NCBI GenBank assembly: GCA_964597315.1
Contig: CAZQXD010000009.1
Span: 31,971-95,970, forward strand
Length of the DNA stretch: 64,000 nucleotides
Reading direction: 5' to 3'
From: CAZQXD01 sp964597315
GTDB lineage: Bacteria; Pseudomonadota; Gammaproteobacteria; Competibacterales; Competibacteraceae
Shown: positions 35,795 through 45,261 of the stretch, piece after piece
Position numbering within the stretch: the stretch's first letter is position 1
Layout: every line of letters begins with the position of its first letter
Translations under genes and position numbers: made by a program
Notes under the pieces: generated by a model
The model's database searches: none
Seen by the model: the letters and a program-made list of their open reading frames with translations, nothing else
What the model was told of the DNA's origin: nothing

Positions 35795-35877
35795 AAAGCT
35801 CTCTCGGTTTTCGTTTCTCACGAAACCGGACGGTCCCAGAAGGCCGCCTTGTCAACGAATAGCGCGAGGGCATTACT

Positions 35878-37173
35878 TTGAGAAACACTTTCAACAAGCT
35901 CCTCACAGGGTCCATGCTGGCCGGCGTACTGGCGTTGGGTCTAACCGCCGCCCAGGCCCAGGACACCATCAAAGTGGGGGTGCTGCACTCCCTATCCGGC
36001 ACCATGGCCATCAGCGAAACCACCCTCAAAGACACGGTGCTGATGCTCATCGACGAGCAGAACAAGAAAGGGGGCGTACTGGGCAAGCAACTGGAAGCGG
36101 TGGTGGTGGACCCGGCCTCCAACTGGCCTCTGTTCGCCGAAAAGGCCCGGGAACTTCTGGAGAAAGACAAAGTGGCGGTGGTGTTCGGCTGCTGGACCTC
36201 GGTATCCCGCAAGTCGGTGCTGCCGGTGTTCGAGGAACTAAACGGTCTGCTGTTCTATCCGGTCCAGTACGAGGGCGAGGAATCCTCCAAGAACGTGTTC
36301 TACACCGGCGCGGCGCCCAATCAACAGGCGGTTCCGGCGGTGGATTACCTGATGAACGAACTGGGGGTGGAGCGCTGGGTGCTAGCGGGCACCGACTATG
36401 TGTACCCCCGCACCACCAACAAGATTCTGGAGCAGTACCTGAAGGACAAGGGGGTGGCCGAATCGGATATCATGATCAACTACACCCCCTTCGGCCATTC
36501 CGACTGGCAGAGCATCGTCTCCGACATCAAGAAATTCGGCTCCGCTGGCAAGAAAACCGCCGTGGTCTCCACCATCAACGGCGACGCCAATGTGCCCTTT
36601 TATAAGGAACTGGCTAATCAGGGTATCTCCGCCGAAGACATCCCGGTGGTGGCCTTCTCCGTGGGCGAGGAAGAACTCTCCGGCCTGGATACCGCGCCCC
36701 TGGTGGGCCATCTGGCCGCCTGGAACTACTTCATGAGCATGGATTCAGCGGAGAACGACGAGTTTATCCAGACCTGGCATGGCTTTATCGGCGACGAAGC
36801 GCGGGTCACCAACGATCCCATGGAGGCCCACTACATCGGCTTTAATATGTGGGTCAAGGCCGTGGAGCAAGCCGGCACCACCGACGTGGACACCGTGATC
36901 GACGCCATGAACGGCATCACCTCCGCCAATCTGTCTGGGGGCACGGCGGTGATGTTCCCCAACCATCACCTGTCCAAGCCGGTGCTGATCGGCGAGATCC
37001 AGGAAGACGGCCAGTTTGTCACCGTCTGGCAGACCCCTGGGCTGGTGATCGGCGACGCCTGGTCCGATTATCTGCCGGGCAGCAAGGACCTGATCGCCGA
37101 CTGGATGGCGCCGGTGAAATGCGGCAACTTCAACATCAAGACCGGCAAATGCTCGGGTCAGAATTACGAGTAA
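35878..37173 (+). CDS. urtA: Urea ABC transporter, substrate-binding protein
   Basis: This is a 431-residue periplasmic urea-binding protein. I use the TTG at 35878, which gives a proper signal peptide (positively charged MRNTFNK, then a hydrophobic core ending AAQA-QD); the next ATG would lose the charged part. A GCGAGGG ribosome-binding site precedes it. DTIKVGVLHSLSGTMAISET and NGLLFYPVQYEGEESSKNV are characteristic of UrtA within the amino-acid-binding protein family. Confidence 0.96.
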   Translation: MRNTFNKLLTGSMLAGVLALGLTAAQAQDTIKVGVLHSLSGTMAISETTLKDTVLMLIDEQNKKGGVLGKQLEAVVVDPASNWPLFAEKARELLEKDKVAVVFGCWTSVSRKSVLPVFEELNGLLFYPVQYEGEESSKNVFYTGAAPNQQAVPAVDYLMNELGVERWVLAGTDYVYPRTTNKILEQYLKDKGVAESDIMINYTPFGHSDWQSIVSDIKKFGSAGKKTAVVSTINGDANVPFYKELANQGISAEDIPVVAFSVGEEELSGLDTAPLVGHLAAWNYFMSMDSAENDEFIQTWHGFIGDEARVTNDPMEAHYIGFNMWVKAVEQAGTTDVDTVIDAMNGITSANLSGGTAVMFPNHHLSKPVLIGEIQEDGQFVTVWQTPGLVIGDAWSDYLPGSKDLIADWMAPVKCGNFNIKTGKCSGQNYE

Positions 37174-37199
37174 ACGTCTGACCCCTGTCCGGTCCCGTA

Positions 37200-37226
37200 G
37201 GGAGGGCGGCAACCCGCTGCCCTCCC
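37200..37226 (+). terminator. Intercistronic hairpin between urtA and urtB
   Basis: An 11-bp stem (arms GGGAGGGCGGC and GCTGCCCTCCC, one G-U pair in RNA) with a 5-nt loop sits 27 bp after the urtA stop. No T-tract follows. Such hairpins often protect the 3' end of the binding-protein message and lower permease expression. Confidence 0.6.
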
Positions 37227-37269
37227 TCCCCCGTCTTGCCCTCCCCTGTAGCCCATAGAGAGGCCGCCC

Positions 37270-38904
37270 ATGCCGCTTCCAGCCGCTTTCCCGTTGCCCC
37301 GGCTCTGGCTGACCCAGATTCTGCTCGTGTTCGCCTGTTTGCTCACCGGCCCGGAAGCGTTGGCCCAGGACGACGAATTTGCAAAGGCGGTACAGGCGTT
37401 GGACGCCCGCAGCTTTCCCCAAAAAATCCGCGCCGTAGAACAACTGGCCACGACCCGTCACCCCCGTACCGCCCCAGTTCTGGAGTCCCTGCTCAACGGT
37501 CGGCTATATACCCGCAAAAGCGACCGCAAAGTGGTCATCACCCAAAAAGGGGGTAGCGGCTATCAGCTCACCGACCCGCTCACTGGGGACAGCCTCGGCG
37601 AGGCCGGACGGCGGGAGGTCCGCCGGATCAGCGTCAACAACCGGCTGCGCACCCAGTTACGCACCCTCATTGCCCAACTCAGCCTCGGGGACCCAGACCC
37701 GGAGATACGGCTGGCGGCGGTGCGGCAGATCCTCGGCGATCTCAGCCCGGAAAATGCCCAACGACTGGCCACCGCCCTTGAGACCGAACAGGACGCCACG
37801 GTGCGGGAGGCCATGGCAACCAGCCTGGCCCTGGGCGCCCTCAACGACCCGGACCCGGCGGTGCGGTTGGCGGCGGCGCGAACCCTAAACGGCAACCTCA
37901 ACTCCGAGGCCCGTAACCGGCTACGGGTCGCCCAGACCCAGGAGCAGGACGAGGCCGTGAGCGCCGAGATCAAGCGGGCCTTAGCGGCCATCGAAAACAA
38001 GTTGCAATTCTACGCCTGGACCGAGACGGTATTTTTTGGCCTCAGCCTAGGCTCGGTGCTGTTCTTGGCGGCCATCGGTCTGGCCATCACCTTCGGGGTG
38101 ATGGGGGTGATCAACATGGCCCACGGGGAGCTGATTATGCTGGGAGCCTACACCACCTATGTGGTGCAGCTATTGATGCCCGAGCATATTGCCTGGTCCC
38201 TGTTGGTGGCGGTCCCGGCGGCGTTTCTGGTCTCGGGCCTGGTGGGCGTGGCCATCGAGCGGGGGGTAATCCGGTTTCTCTATGGTCGGCCTCTGGAAAC
38301 CCTCCTGGCCACCTTCGGCATCAGCTTGTTTTTACAACAATTNNNNNNNNNNTCTATTTTCTCGCCCCTAAACCGCTCGGTGACCACCCCAGACTGGATG
38401 AGCGGTTCTTGGCAAATCAATCAGGCCCTGTCGCTCACCTATAACCGCCTGTACATCCTGATCTTCGCCCTGGTGGTGTTCGCCATCCTGCTGCTGATCC
38501 TCAAGCGCACCTCCCTAGGCCTGAAAGTACGGGCCGTGTCCCAGAACCGGGAAATGGCCAAGGCCATGGGGGTGCGCACCCAGTGGGTGGACGCCATGAC
38601 CTTCGGCCTTGGCTCCGGCATCGCCGGGGTGGCGGGGGTGGCCCTGTCCCAGCTCACCAACGTCGGTCCCAACCTGGGCCAGTCCTATATCGTGGACTCC
38701 TTCCTGGTGGTGGTGTTCGGGGGCGTGGGCAATCTCTGGGGCACCCTGGTTTCGGCCCTGTCCCTGGGGGTGGCCAACAAGTTCCTGGAGCCGGTAGCCG
38801 GGGCGGTGCTGGCCAAGATTCTGGTGTTGGTGTTCATTATCCTGTTTATCCAGAAGCGCCCTCGGGGACTGTTCCCCCAGAAGGGCCGCGCTGCGGAGGC
38901 TTAA
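37270..38904 (+). CDS. urtB: Urea ABC transporter, permease UrtB (contains assembly gap)
   Basis: This is a permease of about 544 residues. A signal-like N-terminus (ending EALAQ) precedes an extracytoplasmic region (about residues 30-240) with HEAT-like repeats such as DPDPEIRLAAVRQIL and DPDPAVRLAAARTL. The membrane domain follows from about 250, with GVINMAHGELIMLGAYTTYV as the LivH/UrtB signature. The long N-terminus is normal for UrtB. Ten N at 38343-38352 keep the frame, but relatives have three residues there instead of four, so the placeholder is probably three bases too long. Confidence 0.94.
   Translation: MPLPAAFPLPRLWLTQILLVFACLLTGPEALAQDDEFAKAVQALDARSFPQKIRAVEQLATTRHPRTAPVLESLLNGRLYTRKSDRKVVITQKGGSGYQLTDPLTGDSLGEAGRREVRRISVNNRLRTQLRTLIAQLSLGDPDPEIRLAAVRQILGDLSPENAQRLATALETEQDATVREAMATSLALGALNDPDPAVRLAAARTLNGNLNSEARNRLRVAQTQEQDEAVSAEIKRALAAIENKLQFYAWTETVFFGLSLGSVLFLAAIGLAITFGVMGVINMAHGELIMLGAYTTYVVQLLMPEHIAWSLLVAVPAAFLVSGLVGVAIERGVIRFLYGRPLETLLATFGISLFLQQXXXXSIFSPLNRSVTTPDWMSGSWQINQALSLTYNRLYILIFALVVFAILLLILKRTSLGLKVRAVSQNREMAKAMGVRTQWVDAMTFGLGSGIAGVAGVALSQLTNVGPNLGQSYIVDSFLVVVFGGVGNLWGTLVSALSLGVANKFLEPVAGAVLAKILVLVFIILFIQKRPRGLFPQKGRAAEA
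38343..38352. other. Assembly gap (ten N) inside urtB
   Basis: This is a scaffolding placeholder of the same length as in lysS. Family comparison from memory (QQ-LVR-xIF) suggests seven missing bases. Confidence 0.9.
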
Positions 38905-38907
38905 GCC

Positions 38908-40044
38908 ATGGGTCCAGTCTCCCGACTGTTGTTTTCCGACCGGGGCGGGTTGGTGTTCCTGGGTCTGCTGCTGGTGGTGGCCGTGGTGGTGCCGATCCTG
39001 AATCTGCTGGTGCCGACGGATTCCCCCTGGCATCTGTCCACCTATACGGTCACTTTGCTGGGCAAGTATCTGTGTTATGCCCTGCTGGCCCTGTCCGTGG
39101 ACCTGATCTGGGGTTTTTGCGGCATTTTGTCCCTGGGCCATGGGGCCTTCTTCGCCTTGGGCGGATATGCCATGGGCATGTATCTGATGCGCCAGATCGG
39201 CTCCCGGGGGGTGTATGGTCATCCAGAACTGCCGGATTTCATGGTATTCCTGGACTGGGGGGAACTGCCCTGGTACTGGTCCGGTTTCGACTCCGCCTGG
39301 TTCGCTTTCCCCATGGTGATTCTGGCGCCGGGGCTTTTGGCCTTGGTGTTTGGTTGGCTGGCCTTCCGGTCCCGGGTCACCGGCGTGTACCTGTCCATCA
39401 TCACCCAGGCCCTCACTTACGCCTTGATGCTGGCGTTTTTTCGCAACGAGATGGGCTTTGGGGGCAATAACGGGCTGACAGATTTCAAGGACATCCTAGG
39501 CTTCAATCTCCAGGCCGACGCCACCCGTATCGTTTTGTTCCTGTGTTCGGCCCTGGCCCTGGCCCTGGCCTACCTGGCCTGCCGGGCCATCGTCGGCTCC
39601 AAGCTGGGCCGGGTGGTGGTGGCAATCCGCGACGCCGAGGCCCGCACCCGTTTCGTGGGCTATAAGGTGGAGTCCTATAAGCTCTGGCTGTTTATCTTTT
39701 CGGCCATGCTGGCGGGGATCGCCGGGGCTTTGTACGTTCCCCAGGTGGGCATTATCAACCCTGGGGAGTTCGCCCCCCTGAACTCCATCGAGGTGGTGAT
39801 CTGGGTGGCGGTGGGGGGCCGTGGCACCCTATACGGCGCCGTCTTCGGGGCCATTTTGGTGAACTATGCCAAGACGTATTTTACTGCCGCCCTGCCGGAG
39901 GTCTGGTTATTCGCCCTAGGCGCCATGTTCGTGCTGGTCACCCTGTTCCTGCCTGCGGGCATCGTCGGCCTGCTCAAACGCCGCCGCAAGCGCCCACCGC
40001 CAGAAGCTGACACCCCGGCCGAACCGGCGGAGGCACACCCATGA
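38908..40044 (+). CDS. urtC: Urea ABC transporter, permease UrtC
   Basis: This is a 378-residue membrane permease of the LivM type with about nine hydrophobic segments. DLIWGFCGILSLGHGAFFAL is the family signature near residue 65, and RTRFVGYKVESYKLWLF lies in the ABC-interacting loop. It starts 3 bp after urtB, and its TGA overlaps the urtD ATG. Confidence 0.96.
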   Translation: MGPVSRLLFSDRGGLVFLGLLLVVAVVVPILNLLVPTDSPWHLSTYTVTLLGKYLCYALLALSVDLIWGFCGILSLGHGAFFALGGYAMGMYLMRQIGSRGVYGHPELPDFMVFLDWGELPWYWSGFDSAWFAFPMVILAPGLLALVFGWLAFRSRVTGVYLSIITQALTYALMLAFFRNEMGFGGNNGLTDFKDILGFNLQADATRIVLFLCSALALALAYLACRAIVGSKLGRVVVAIRDAEARTRFVGYKVESYKLWLFIFSAMLAGIAGALYVPQVGIINPGEFAPLNSIEVVIWVAVGGRGTLYGAVFGAILVNYAKTYFTAALPEVWLFALGAMFVLVTLFLPAGIVGLLKRRRKRPPPEADTPAEPAEAHP

Positions 40045-40877
40045 AAGCCCTGGATTCGACTCGGAAATTCATGCGCCGGGACCGGGTATTCGATGTGGCG
40101 ATGCCCAAGGTGCAGTTCAACGAAGAACTGGACACCCGCAAGGGACCGATCCTCTATTTAGAGGACGTAACCGTGAGCTTTGACGGCTTCAAGGCCCTGA
40201 ACCAGCTCACCCTGTATATCGACGATGGGGAGTTGCGCTGCATCATCGGCGCCAACGGCGCCGGCAAGACCACCATGATGGACGTGATCACCGGCAAAAC
40301 CCAGCCTGACGCCGGCACAGTGTACTTCGGCAGCCGCATCGACCTGCTGCGCCTGTCCGAAACCGATATTGCCCAGGGGGGCATCGGCCGCAAGTTCCAA
40401 AAACCCACGGTGTTCGAAAACCACACGGTGTTCGAAAACCTGGAACTGTCCATGGCCGCCGACAAACGGGTCTGGCCCACCCTGTTCGCCCGGCTCAGCG
40501 GCGAGCAGCAAGACCGCATCCACGAAGTCATGGAGATCATCGGTCTCCACGCCCTCCATGGCCGCTTGGCCGGGCTGCTGTCCCACGGCCAGAAGCAATG
40601 GCTGGAAATCGGCATGCTGTTGATGCAGAACCCACGAGTCTTGCTAGTGGACGAGCCGGTAGCGGGCATGACCCACCAGGAAACCGAGCGCACCGCCGAG
40701 CTGCTCACCTCCCTGGCGGGCGACCACTCGGTGGTGGTGGTGGAGCATGACATGGAGTTCGTGCGCTCCATCGCCCGCAAAGTAACGGTGCTTCACGAGG
40801 GTTCGGTGCTGGCCGAGGGCAGCATGAACGAGGTGCAGCAAAACCCCAAAGTCGTGGAAGTGTACCTGGGAGAATGA
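40041..40877 (+). CDS. urtD: Urea ABC transporter, ATPase UrtD
   Basis: This is a 278-residue LivG-type ATPase. Walker A is GANGAGKTTMMD, the signature loop LSHGQKQWLEIG is the UrtD form, and Walker B is VLLVDEP. A short N-terminal extension (about 45 residues) precedes the core, as in other UrtD proteins. It overlaps urtC and urtE by 4 bp each, so translation is coupled. Confidence 0.97.
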   Translation: MKALDSTRKFMRRDRVFDVAMPKVQFNEELDTRKGPILYLEDVTVSFDGFKALNQLTLYIDDGELRCIIGANGAGKTTMMDVITGKTQPDAGTVYFGSRIDLLRLSETDIAQGGIGRKFQKPTVFENHTVFENLELSMAADKRVWPTLFARLSGEQQDRIHEVMEIIGLHALHGRLAGLLSHGQKQWLEIGMLLMQNPRVLLVDEPVAGMTHQETERTAELLTSLAGDHSVVVVEHDMEFVRSIARKVTVLHEGSVLAEGSMNEVQQNPKVVEVYLGE

Positions 40878-41575
40878 CCATGCTGGCCATCAACGGCGTC
40901 AATCAATACTACGGCCAGAGCCATATCCTCTGGGACATGAATCTGACCGTGCCCGAGGGCAGTTGCACCTGCCTGATGGGCCGCAACGGGGTGGGCAAGA
41001 CTACCCTGCTGAAAGCCATCATGGGCCTGCTGCCGGTGCGCTCGGGAGAACTGCGTTTCGGGGAGGCCCGGCTGGAGCGCCTGCCCCCCCATGGCCGCGC
41101 CCGGGTGGGTATCGGCTATGTACCCCAGGGCCGGGAGATCTTCCCCCAACTCACAGTGGAGGAGAACCTGCGCATCGGCCTAGGCGCTCGTCGCGACCGC
41201 TGCAAGTCCATCCCGGAACGCATCTATGAGTTATTCCCGGTTCTGAAAAAAATGCATACCCGGCGCGGTGGCGACCTGTCCGGGGGTCAACAGCAACAAT
41301 TGGCCATCGGCCGCGCCCTGGTGCTGGACCCGACACTGCTGATCCTAGACGAGCCTACCGAGGGCATCCAGCCCAACGTGGTCCATGAGATCGGCGAGGT
41401 CATCATGCGCCTCAACCGGGAAGAGGGTCTGACTGTGCTGCTGGTGGAGCAAAAATTACCCTTTGCCCGCAAAGTAGGACGGCATTTCTGCATCATGGAG
41501 CGGGGCCGGGCGGTGGCTACCGGCCCCATGGGAGACTTGGACGATGAATTGGTGCAACGACATCTGTCGGTCTGA
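40874..41575 (+). CDS. urtE: Urea ABC transporter, ATPase UrtE
   Basis: This is a 233-residue LivF-type ATPase with Walker A GRNGVGKTTLLK, signature LSGGQQQQLAIG and Walker B LLILDEP. Together with UrtD it powers urea import through UrtBC. A second ATG two codons downstream could also start translation. It is the last gene of the operon and its end lies only 5 bp from the convergent small repeat-protein gene. Confidence 0.97.
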   Translation: MTMLAINGVNQYYGQSHILWDMNLTVPEGSCTCLMGRNGVGKTTLLKAIMGLLPVRSGELRFGEARLERLPPHGRARVGIGYVPQGREIFPQLTVEENLRIGLGARRDRCKSIPERIYELFPVLKKMHTRRGGDLSGGQQQQLAIGRALVLDPTLLILDEPTEGIQPNVVHEIGEVIMRLNREEGLTVLLVEQKLPFARKVGRHFCIMERGRAVATGPMGDLDDELVQRHLSV

Positions 41576-41580
41576 GCACG

Positions 41581-41943
41581 TCACTCGATGGCGCACACCG
41601 CCATACAATCGGTCTGAGCCAGCCGGGGCAGCGGCTCCAGCATAACCTTCTGTTCGCGGACCTGAAACACGATATCCGCACCCCGTTCGTTATAGCCGTT
41701 CAGTTCGGCGACCACCGCCGACCGGGGCAGCGACGAACCCAGGGGCGCGGCGGCGATAAAATCCTCACCCCGTTCGTTATAGCCGTTCAGTTCGGCGACC
41801 ACCGCCGACCGGGGCAGCGGCGAACCCAGGGGCGCGGCGGCGATAAAATCCTCGCCTCGTTCATTGAAGGGCTGTGCCTGGACGACCGCGCTGGCGGCCA
41901 GGGTAGCGGCAACAGCAAGCATCATCAGGTTACGGTATTTCAT
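41581..41943 (-). CDS. Secreted repeat protein, DUF4148-like
   Basis: This is a 120-residue protein with a signal peptide (about residues 1-23, ending VVQA-QP) and two near-identical 29-residue repeats beginning NERGEDFIAAAPLGS and ending SAVVAELNGY, plus the start of a third (NERGADIVF). The PRSAVVAEL...YN pattern resembles DUF4148 proteins, which are small periplasmic proteins of unknown role. The C-terminus carries two cysteines (DCMAVCAIE). The ribosome-binding site GAGAGG precedes the ATG. Confidence 0.8.
   Translation of the reverse strand: MKYRNLMMLAVAATLAASAVVQAQPFNERGEDFIAAAPLGSPLPRSAVVAELNGYNERGEDFIAAAPLGSSLPRSAVVAELNGYNERGADIVFQVREQKVMLEPLPRLAQTDCMAVCAIE
41680..41853. repeat. Tandem 87-bp direct repeat
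   Basis: Two copies (41680-41766 and 41767-41853) are almost identical at DNA level, differing at about one position in the part that encodes S or P before LPRSAVV. A degraded third start follows. The close identity points to a recent duplication or ongoing homogenisation. Confidence 0.9.
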
Positions 41944-42271
41944 GGCTTTTCCTCTCGATTAGTCGGTTTGACTGAAACTGTCCTCTATATATGCGCGGCA
42001 CGGACTGAGTTGGATGCGGGTGAATTGGCCATCTGGCATTTCCGATCCGGTCGGCTCCAGCAGTCCTATCAATCAGCGCCGTTGCATCCCAGAGTACGCA
42101 GTGGCCGTCCGACCGTCATAAAGGAGGGGTAAAGTTTCGGTAAATGATGCCGCCACGGGGCTGGGCCAGCAGCTATACAGACCGCAGCATCGGGCTTCGG
42201 AAGCGCGGCAGAGCGTCTAAACTAAGGGGCAGCGTTCGGGTGTTCACACCATTACCGAAGAGGAAAACACC
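41944..42271. other. Divergent intergenic region (328 bp)
   Basis: It probably carries promoters for the repeat protein (minus strand, a TATATA stretch near 41985-41993) and for the 241-residue protein (plus strand). An AGGAGGGG stretch near 42123 resembles a ribosome-binding site, but no credible gene follows it. Confidence 0.4.
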
Positions 42272-42997
42272 ATGGCTAATCCCGCCCCACGGCCTTGTCC
42301 TGTCTATGAGTTCAAGCCGCGGGTGAGTTACCGCAATACATCGCGGCTACCCCCCGCCCTGTTCGGTATCCGGGTACCGGCCAATCTGGCCATCGGTGGA
42401 GTACCCAGCCCCATGTATATCTCCCCGCGACAAATGCTGAAAAAACACCGCGACCATTCACGGCCTGACGCCGGGCGCTGCGTGGGCGCGGTGCATAGCC
42501 TTACGGAGGTGGAGTTCTCTCTGCGCTTCGCTGACTTCCAGAGCCAGTGGCGGCCAGTGACCCGGGGATGCTGCCAGGCCTGGCAGTTTCAGGGGGGAGA
42601 GATTTTCTTTGAACTGCACATGGGCCTGTATGTGCTGGAAACGGATCAACCCCAAGCCGGGGACCGCCGCAGACGGCGTATCTTCGCCTTGATTATGGAA
42701 CACGAACTGGCCTATATGGCCGACGAAATCGACCTCGTTAACCAGTGGTTGCCGCGACGGGTCTATCAGGATGAACGGGTGCAACGGTATCTGTCCCAGG
42801 CCCGGCCAGTGGACGAACGCAGCTTCCGGCACTGGTTTCTGGAAGGCCGCTTCGAGAGTTGGCTGCGGGACAGCCTATGGCAACCGGAACATCACCGCCG
42901 CCAGGCCGAAAGAGACTCGCCCTCCCGCTACACCGCCTTGCAAAACCAAATCGAGCAACTTCGCAACGCTCGTTCCGGCCAGCCCATTATCAACTAA
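42272..42997 (+). CDS. Hypothetical protein (241 aa)
   Basis: I do not recognise a family. It is soluble, charged and rich in Arg and aromatic residues, with no signal peptide. GAGGAAAAC precedes the ATG. Features include YISPRQMLKKHRDHSR near residue 50, a central segment IFFELHMGLYVLETD, and a helical C-terminal half with many Arg/Gln. It is followed after 15 bp by a 66-residue protein gene, so the two may be co-transcribed. Confidence 0.7.
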   Translation: MANPAPRPCPVYEFKPRVSYRNTSRLPPALFGIRVPANLAIGGVPSPMYISPRQMLKKHRDHSRPDAGRCVGAVHSLTEVEFSLRFADFQSQWRPVTRGCCQAWQFQGGEIFFELHMGLYVLETDQPQAGDRRRRRIFALIMEHELAYMADEIDLVNQWLPRRVYQDERVQRYLSQARPVDERSFRHWFLEGRFESWLRDSLWQPEHHRRQAERDSPSRYTALQNQIEQLRNARSGQPIIN

Positions 42998-43012
42998 GCT
43001 TCCGAGGTCCCC

Positions 43013-43213
43013 ATGAACGAGCAACAACAACGGCAGCTCGCGGAACACATTAGGGAAGCCTGCGCACAAGCCGCCCTCGAAGCCTTTCACCAGGCGGCGG
43101 TTAGCGGCCTGTGTTTCGACGGGGCGGTGGAATGTGCCGTGGGAGCCATTCGCGGCCTCCAGGTAGACAGCTTGCTGGCTGCCGCCAATCCCCCTCCCCC
43201 CAAGACCGATTGA
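43013..43213 (+). CDS. Small hypothetical protein (66 aa)
   Basis: This is a short helical acidic protein beginning MNEQQQRQLAEHIREAC, then AALEAFHQAAVSGLCFDGA and ECAVGAIRGLQVDSL. The pattern resembles short conserved proteins in sulfur-oxidising gammaproteobacteria that lack a known function. No membrane segment is present. Confidence 0.65.
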   Translation: MNEQQQRQLAEHIREACAQAALEAFHQAAVSGLCFDGAVECAVGAIRGLQVDSLLAAANPPPPKTD

Positions 43214-43446
43214 TCCCACCCTCACCAAACCCACACCCCACCAAGGGGCATTTCACTGACACAGGGCTTGCGCTACACTTTCCGCCGTCTCCCGCCGACC
43301 CACGCTTTGCCGACTAGGGCGGTCTCCGCCATGACAGGACCCCTGGCCCCGGAGACATTTTGACCGGGTGCGCCATCGCCGCGGGACTAGAGCGGATCGG
43401 GCTGCCCCGCTGACCGTAGACCACCAAGACCACCGGACACCCTGCC

Positions 43447-45261
43447 ATGACCGATTCCGGCCTCGCCGCCATCCGCCCCTTCGACCAGCTCCCCGAACCC
43501 GTGTTGCAGGGGCTGGCCGAGATTCTGGAATACGCCGACTACCAACCCGGTCAGCGGCTGCTGGCCGCCGGTCAGACCCCGGAGCATTTGTATATCGTCC
43601 AGCGGGGCGCGGTGTGGGAACAGGAGACCGGGGAGACCGTGGCCTGGTACTTTCCCGGAGACAGCTTCGATGCCCAAGCCCTGACCGGCGGGCGCAGCCA
43701 GCGGGACTATGTGGCCATGGAGAACACGGGCTGCTGGCTTTTGCCCCGGGAGGCGTTTCTGGAACTCACCCGCGCCCATCCCACGTTTGCCGGGTTTTAC
43801 TTCGCCAGCCTGTCCCAAAAGCTGGACGATATGCTGGCCCGACAGCATAACCGGGAACTGTCGTCATTCATGGTGGCCCGGATCAACGAAGCCTATATCC
43901 ATCCACCCCTGACCGTGCCCGCCACCACCACCATCCACCAGGCCGCCCGAGCCATGCGGGATAACAAGGCCACCTCCCTACTGGTGGAGCGGGATGGCCG
44001 GGTGGGGATCGTCACCGGCCAGGATTTACGGGACCGAGTGATTCTGGAGCGTCAGTCCGTGGATGGGCCGGTGGGGGATATCGCCTGCTTTGAGCTGATC
44101 GCACTGGAATCCGACGACTTCCTGTTCAAGGCCCTGCTGACCATGACCCGTCACGGCGTCAGCCGGGTGGTGGTGCGCAAGGGCGAGGCCCTTGCCGGGG
44201 TGCTGGAGCAAATCGACCTGCTGAGTTTTTTCTCCAACCACTCCCGGCTGATCGCCATTCAGATCGAGCGGGCCGATTCCCGGGAGGAACTTCGGCGCGC
44301 CAGCCGGTCCATTGTCAGCGTCATCCAAACCCTCCAGGCTCAGGGGGTCAAGATCCGCCATATCACCCAACTGGTGGCGGAGTTGAACAAGCAATTGTTC
44401 GCCAAATTGTTTGCGCTGCTGGCGCCCCCGGAACTGCTGGCCAACGCCTGCCTGCTGGTGATGGGCAGCGAGGGCCGAGAGGAACAGATCCTCAAAACCG
44501 ACCAGGACAACGCCATCGTGCTGCGGGACGGTTTCCAGCCCCCGGACCTGGAGGCCCTGACCCAGGAGTTCACCGACTGCCTGTTGGATTTCGGCTATCC
44601 CCGCTGCCCTGGGAATATCATGGTCTCCAACCTTTACTGGGCCAAATCCGTGACGGACTACAAGCGGGAGATTGCCCGCTGGATTCACAGCCCCAGCGAA
44701 GAGTCCTTCATGCAGTTCGCCATCTTCTTCGACGCCATGGCGGTGGCGGGGGACGAAGCCCTGCTGGAATCGGTGCGGGAGATGTTGTTCGATACCCTGC
44801 GAGACCATCCGGTGTTCTATAGCCTGTTCGCCAAGGCCACCTTGGCCTTCGAAACACCCTTGGGATTTTTTTCCAATTTTGTGGTGGACAAAAAAGACCA
44901 CCCGGACGAGCTGGACATCAAAAAAGGCGGTATTTTTCCCATTGTCCATGGAGTGCGCAGCCTGGCCCTGGAACAGCGGCTGCGGGAGCGCAACACGATT
45001 CAGCGCATTCGCGGCCTGCAACGGATGAAGCTATTCCAAGACCGCTTCGCCGTGGACCTGATCGAGGCGTTCGCCTATATGTCATCCCTACGCCTGAATG
45101 CCGGCCTGGACAAACTTCAGCGGGGCCTACCCCAGGATAATTACATCAACCCGGGACAGCTCAACAAGCTGGAACAAGACCTGCTCCGGGACTGCTTCAA
45201 GATCGTCAACGAGTTCAAGAAGTTCATCACCCATCATTTTCGGCTCAATATGCTGGGCTAG
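43447..45261 (+). CDS. Cyclic-nucleotide-binding/CBS/DUF294 nucleotidyltransferase-like protein
   Basis: This is a 604-residue multidomain regulator. A cyclic-nucleotide-binding-like domain (about residues 10-130) is followed by a CBS pair (about 150-270), a DUF294 nucleotidyltransferase-like domain (about 290-430) with LVMGSEGREEQILKTDQDNA, which has the GS-x-G-R-x-E and D-x-D pattern of GlnD-type transferases, and a C-terminal DUF294 helical domain. Relatives are thought to bind nucleotides and modify a partner, but the substrate is not established. Confidence 0.9.
   Translation: MTDSGLAAIRPFDQLPEPVLQGLAEILEYADYQPGQRLLAAGQTPEHLYIVQRGAVWEQETGETVAWYFPGDSFDAQALTGGRSQRDYVAMENTGCWLLPREAFLELTRAHPTFAGFYFASLSQKLDDMLARQHNRELSSFMVARINEAYIHPPLTVPATTTIHQAARAMRDNKATSLLVERDGRVGIVTGQDLRDRVILERQSVDGPVGDIACFELIALESDDFLFKALLTMTRHGVSRVVVRKGEALAGVLEQIDLLSFFSNHSRLIAIQIERADSREELRRASRSIVSVIQTLQAQGVKIRHITQLVAELNKQLFAKLFALLAPPELLANACLLVMGSEGREEQILKTDQDNAIVLRDGFQPPDLEALTQEFTDCLLDFGYPRCPGNIMVSNLYWAKSVTDYKREIARWIHSPSEESFMQFAIFFDAMAVAGDEALLESVREMLFDTLRDHPVFYSLFAKATLAFETPLGFFSNFVVDKKDHPDELDIKKGGIFPIVHGVRSLALEQRLRERNTIQRIRGLQRMKLFQDRFAVDLIEAFAYMSSLRLNAGLDKLQRGLPQDNYINPGQLNKLEQDLLRDCFKIVNEFKKFITHHFRLNMLG

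Noticed and set aside
41680..41853. CRISPR-like repeat
   Set aside because: The two units are directly adjacent with no spacers and encode a protein repeat.
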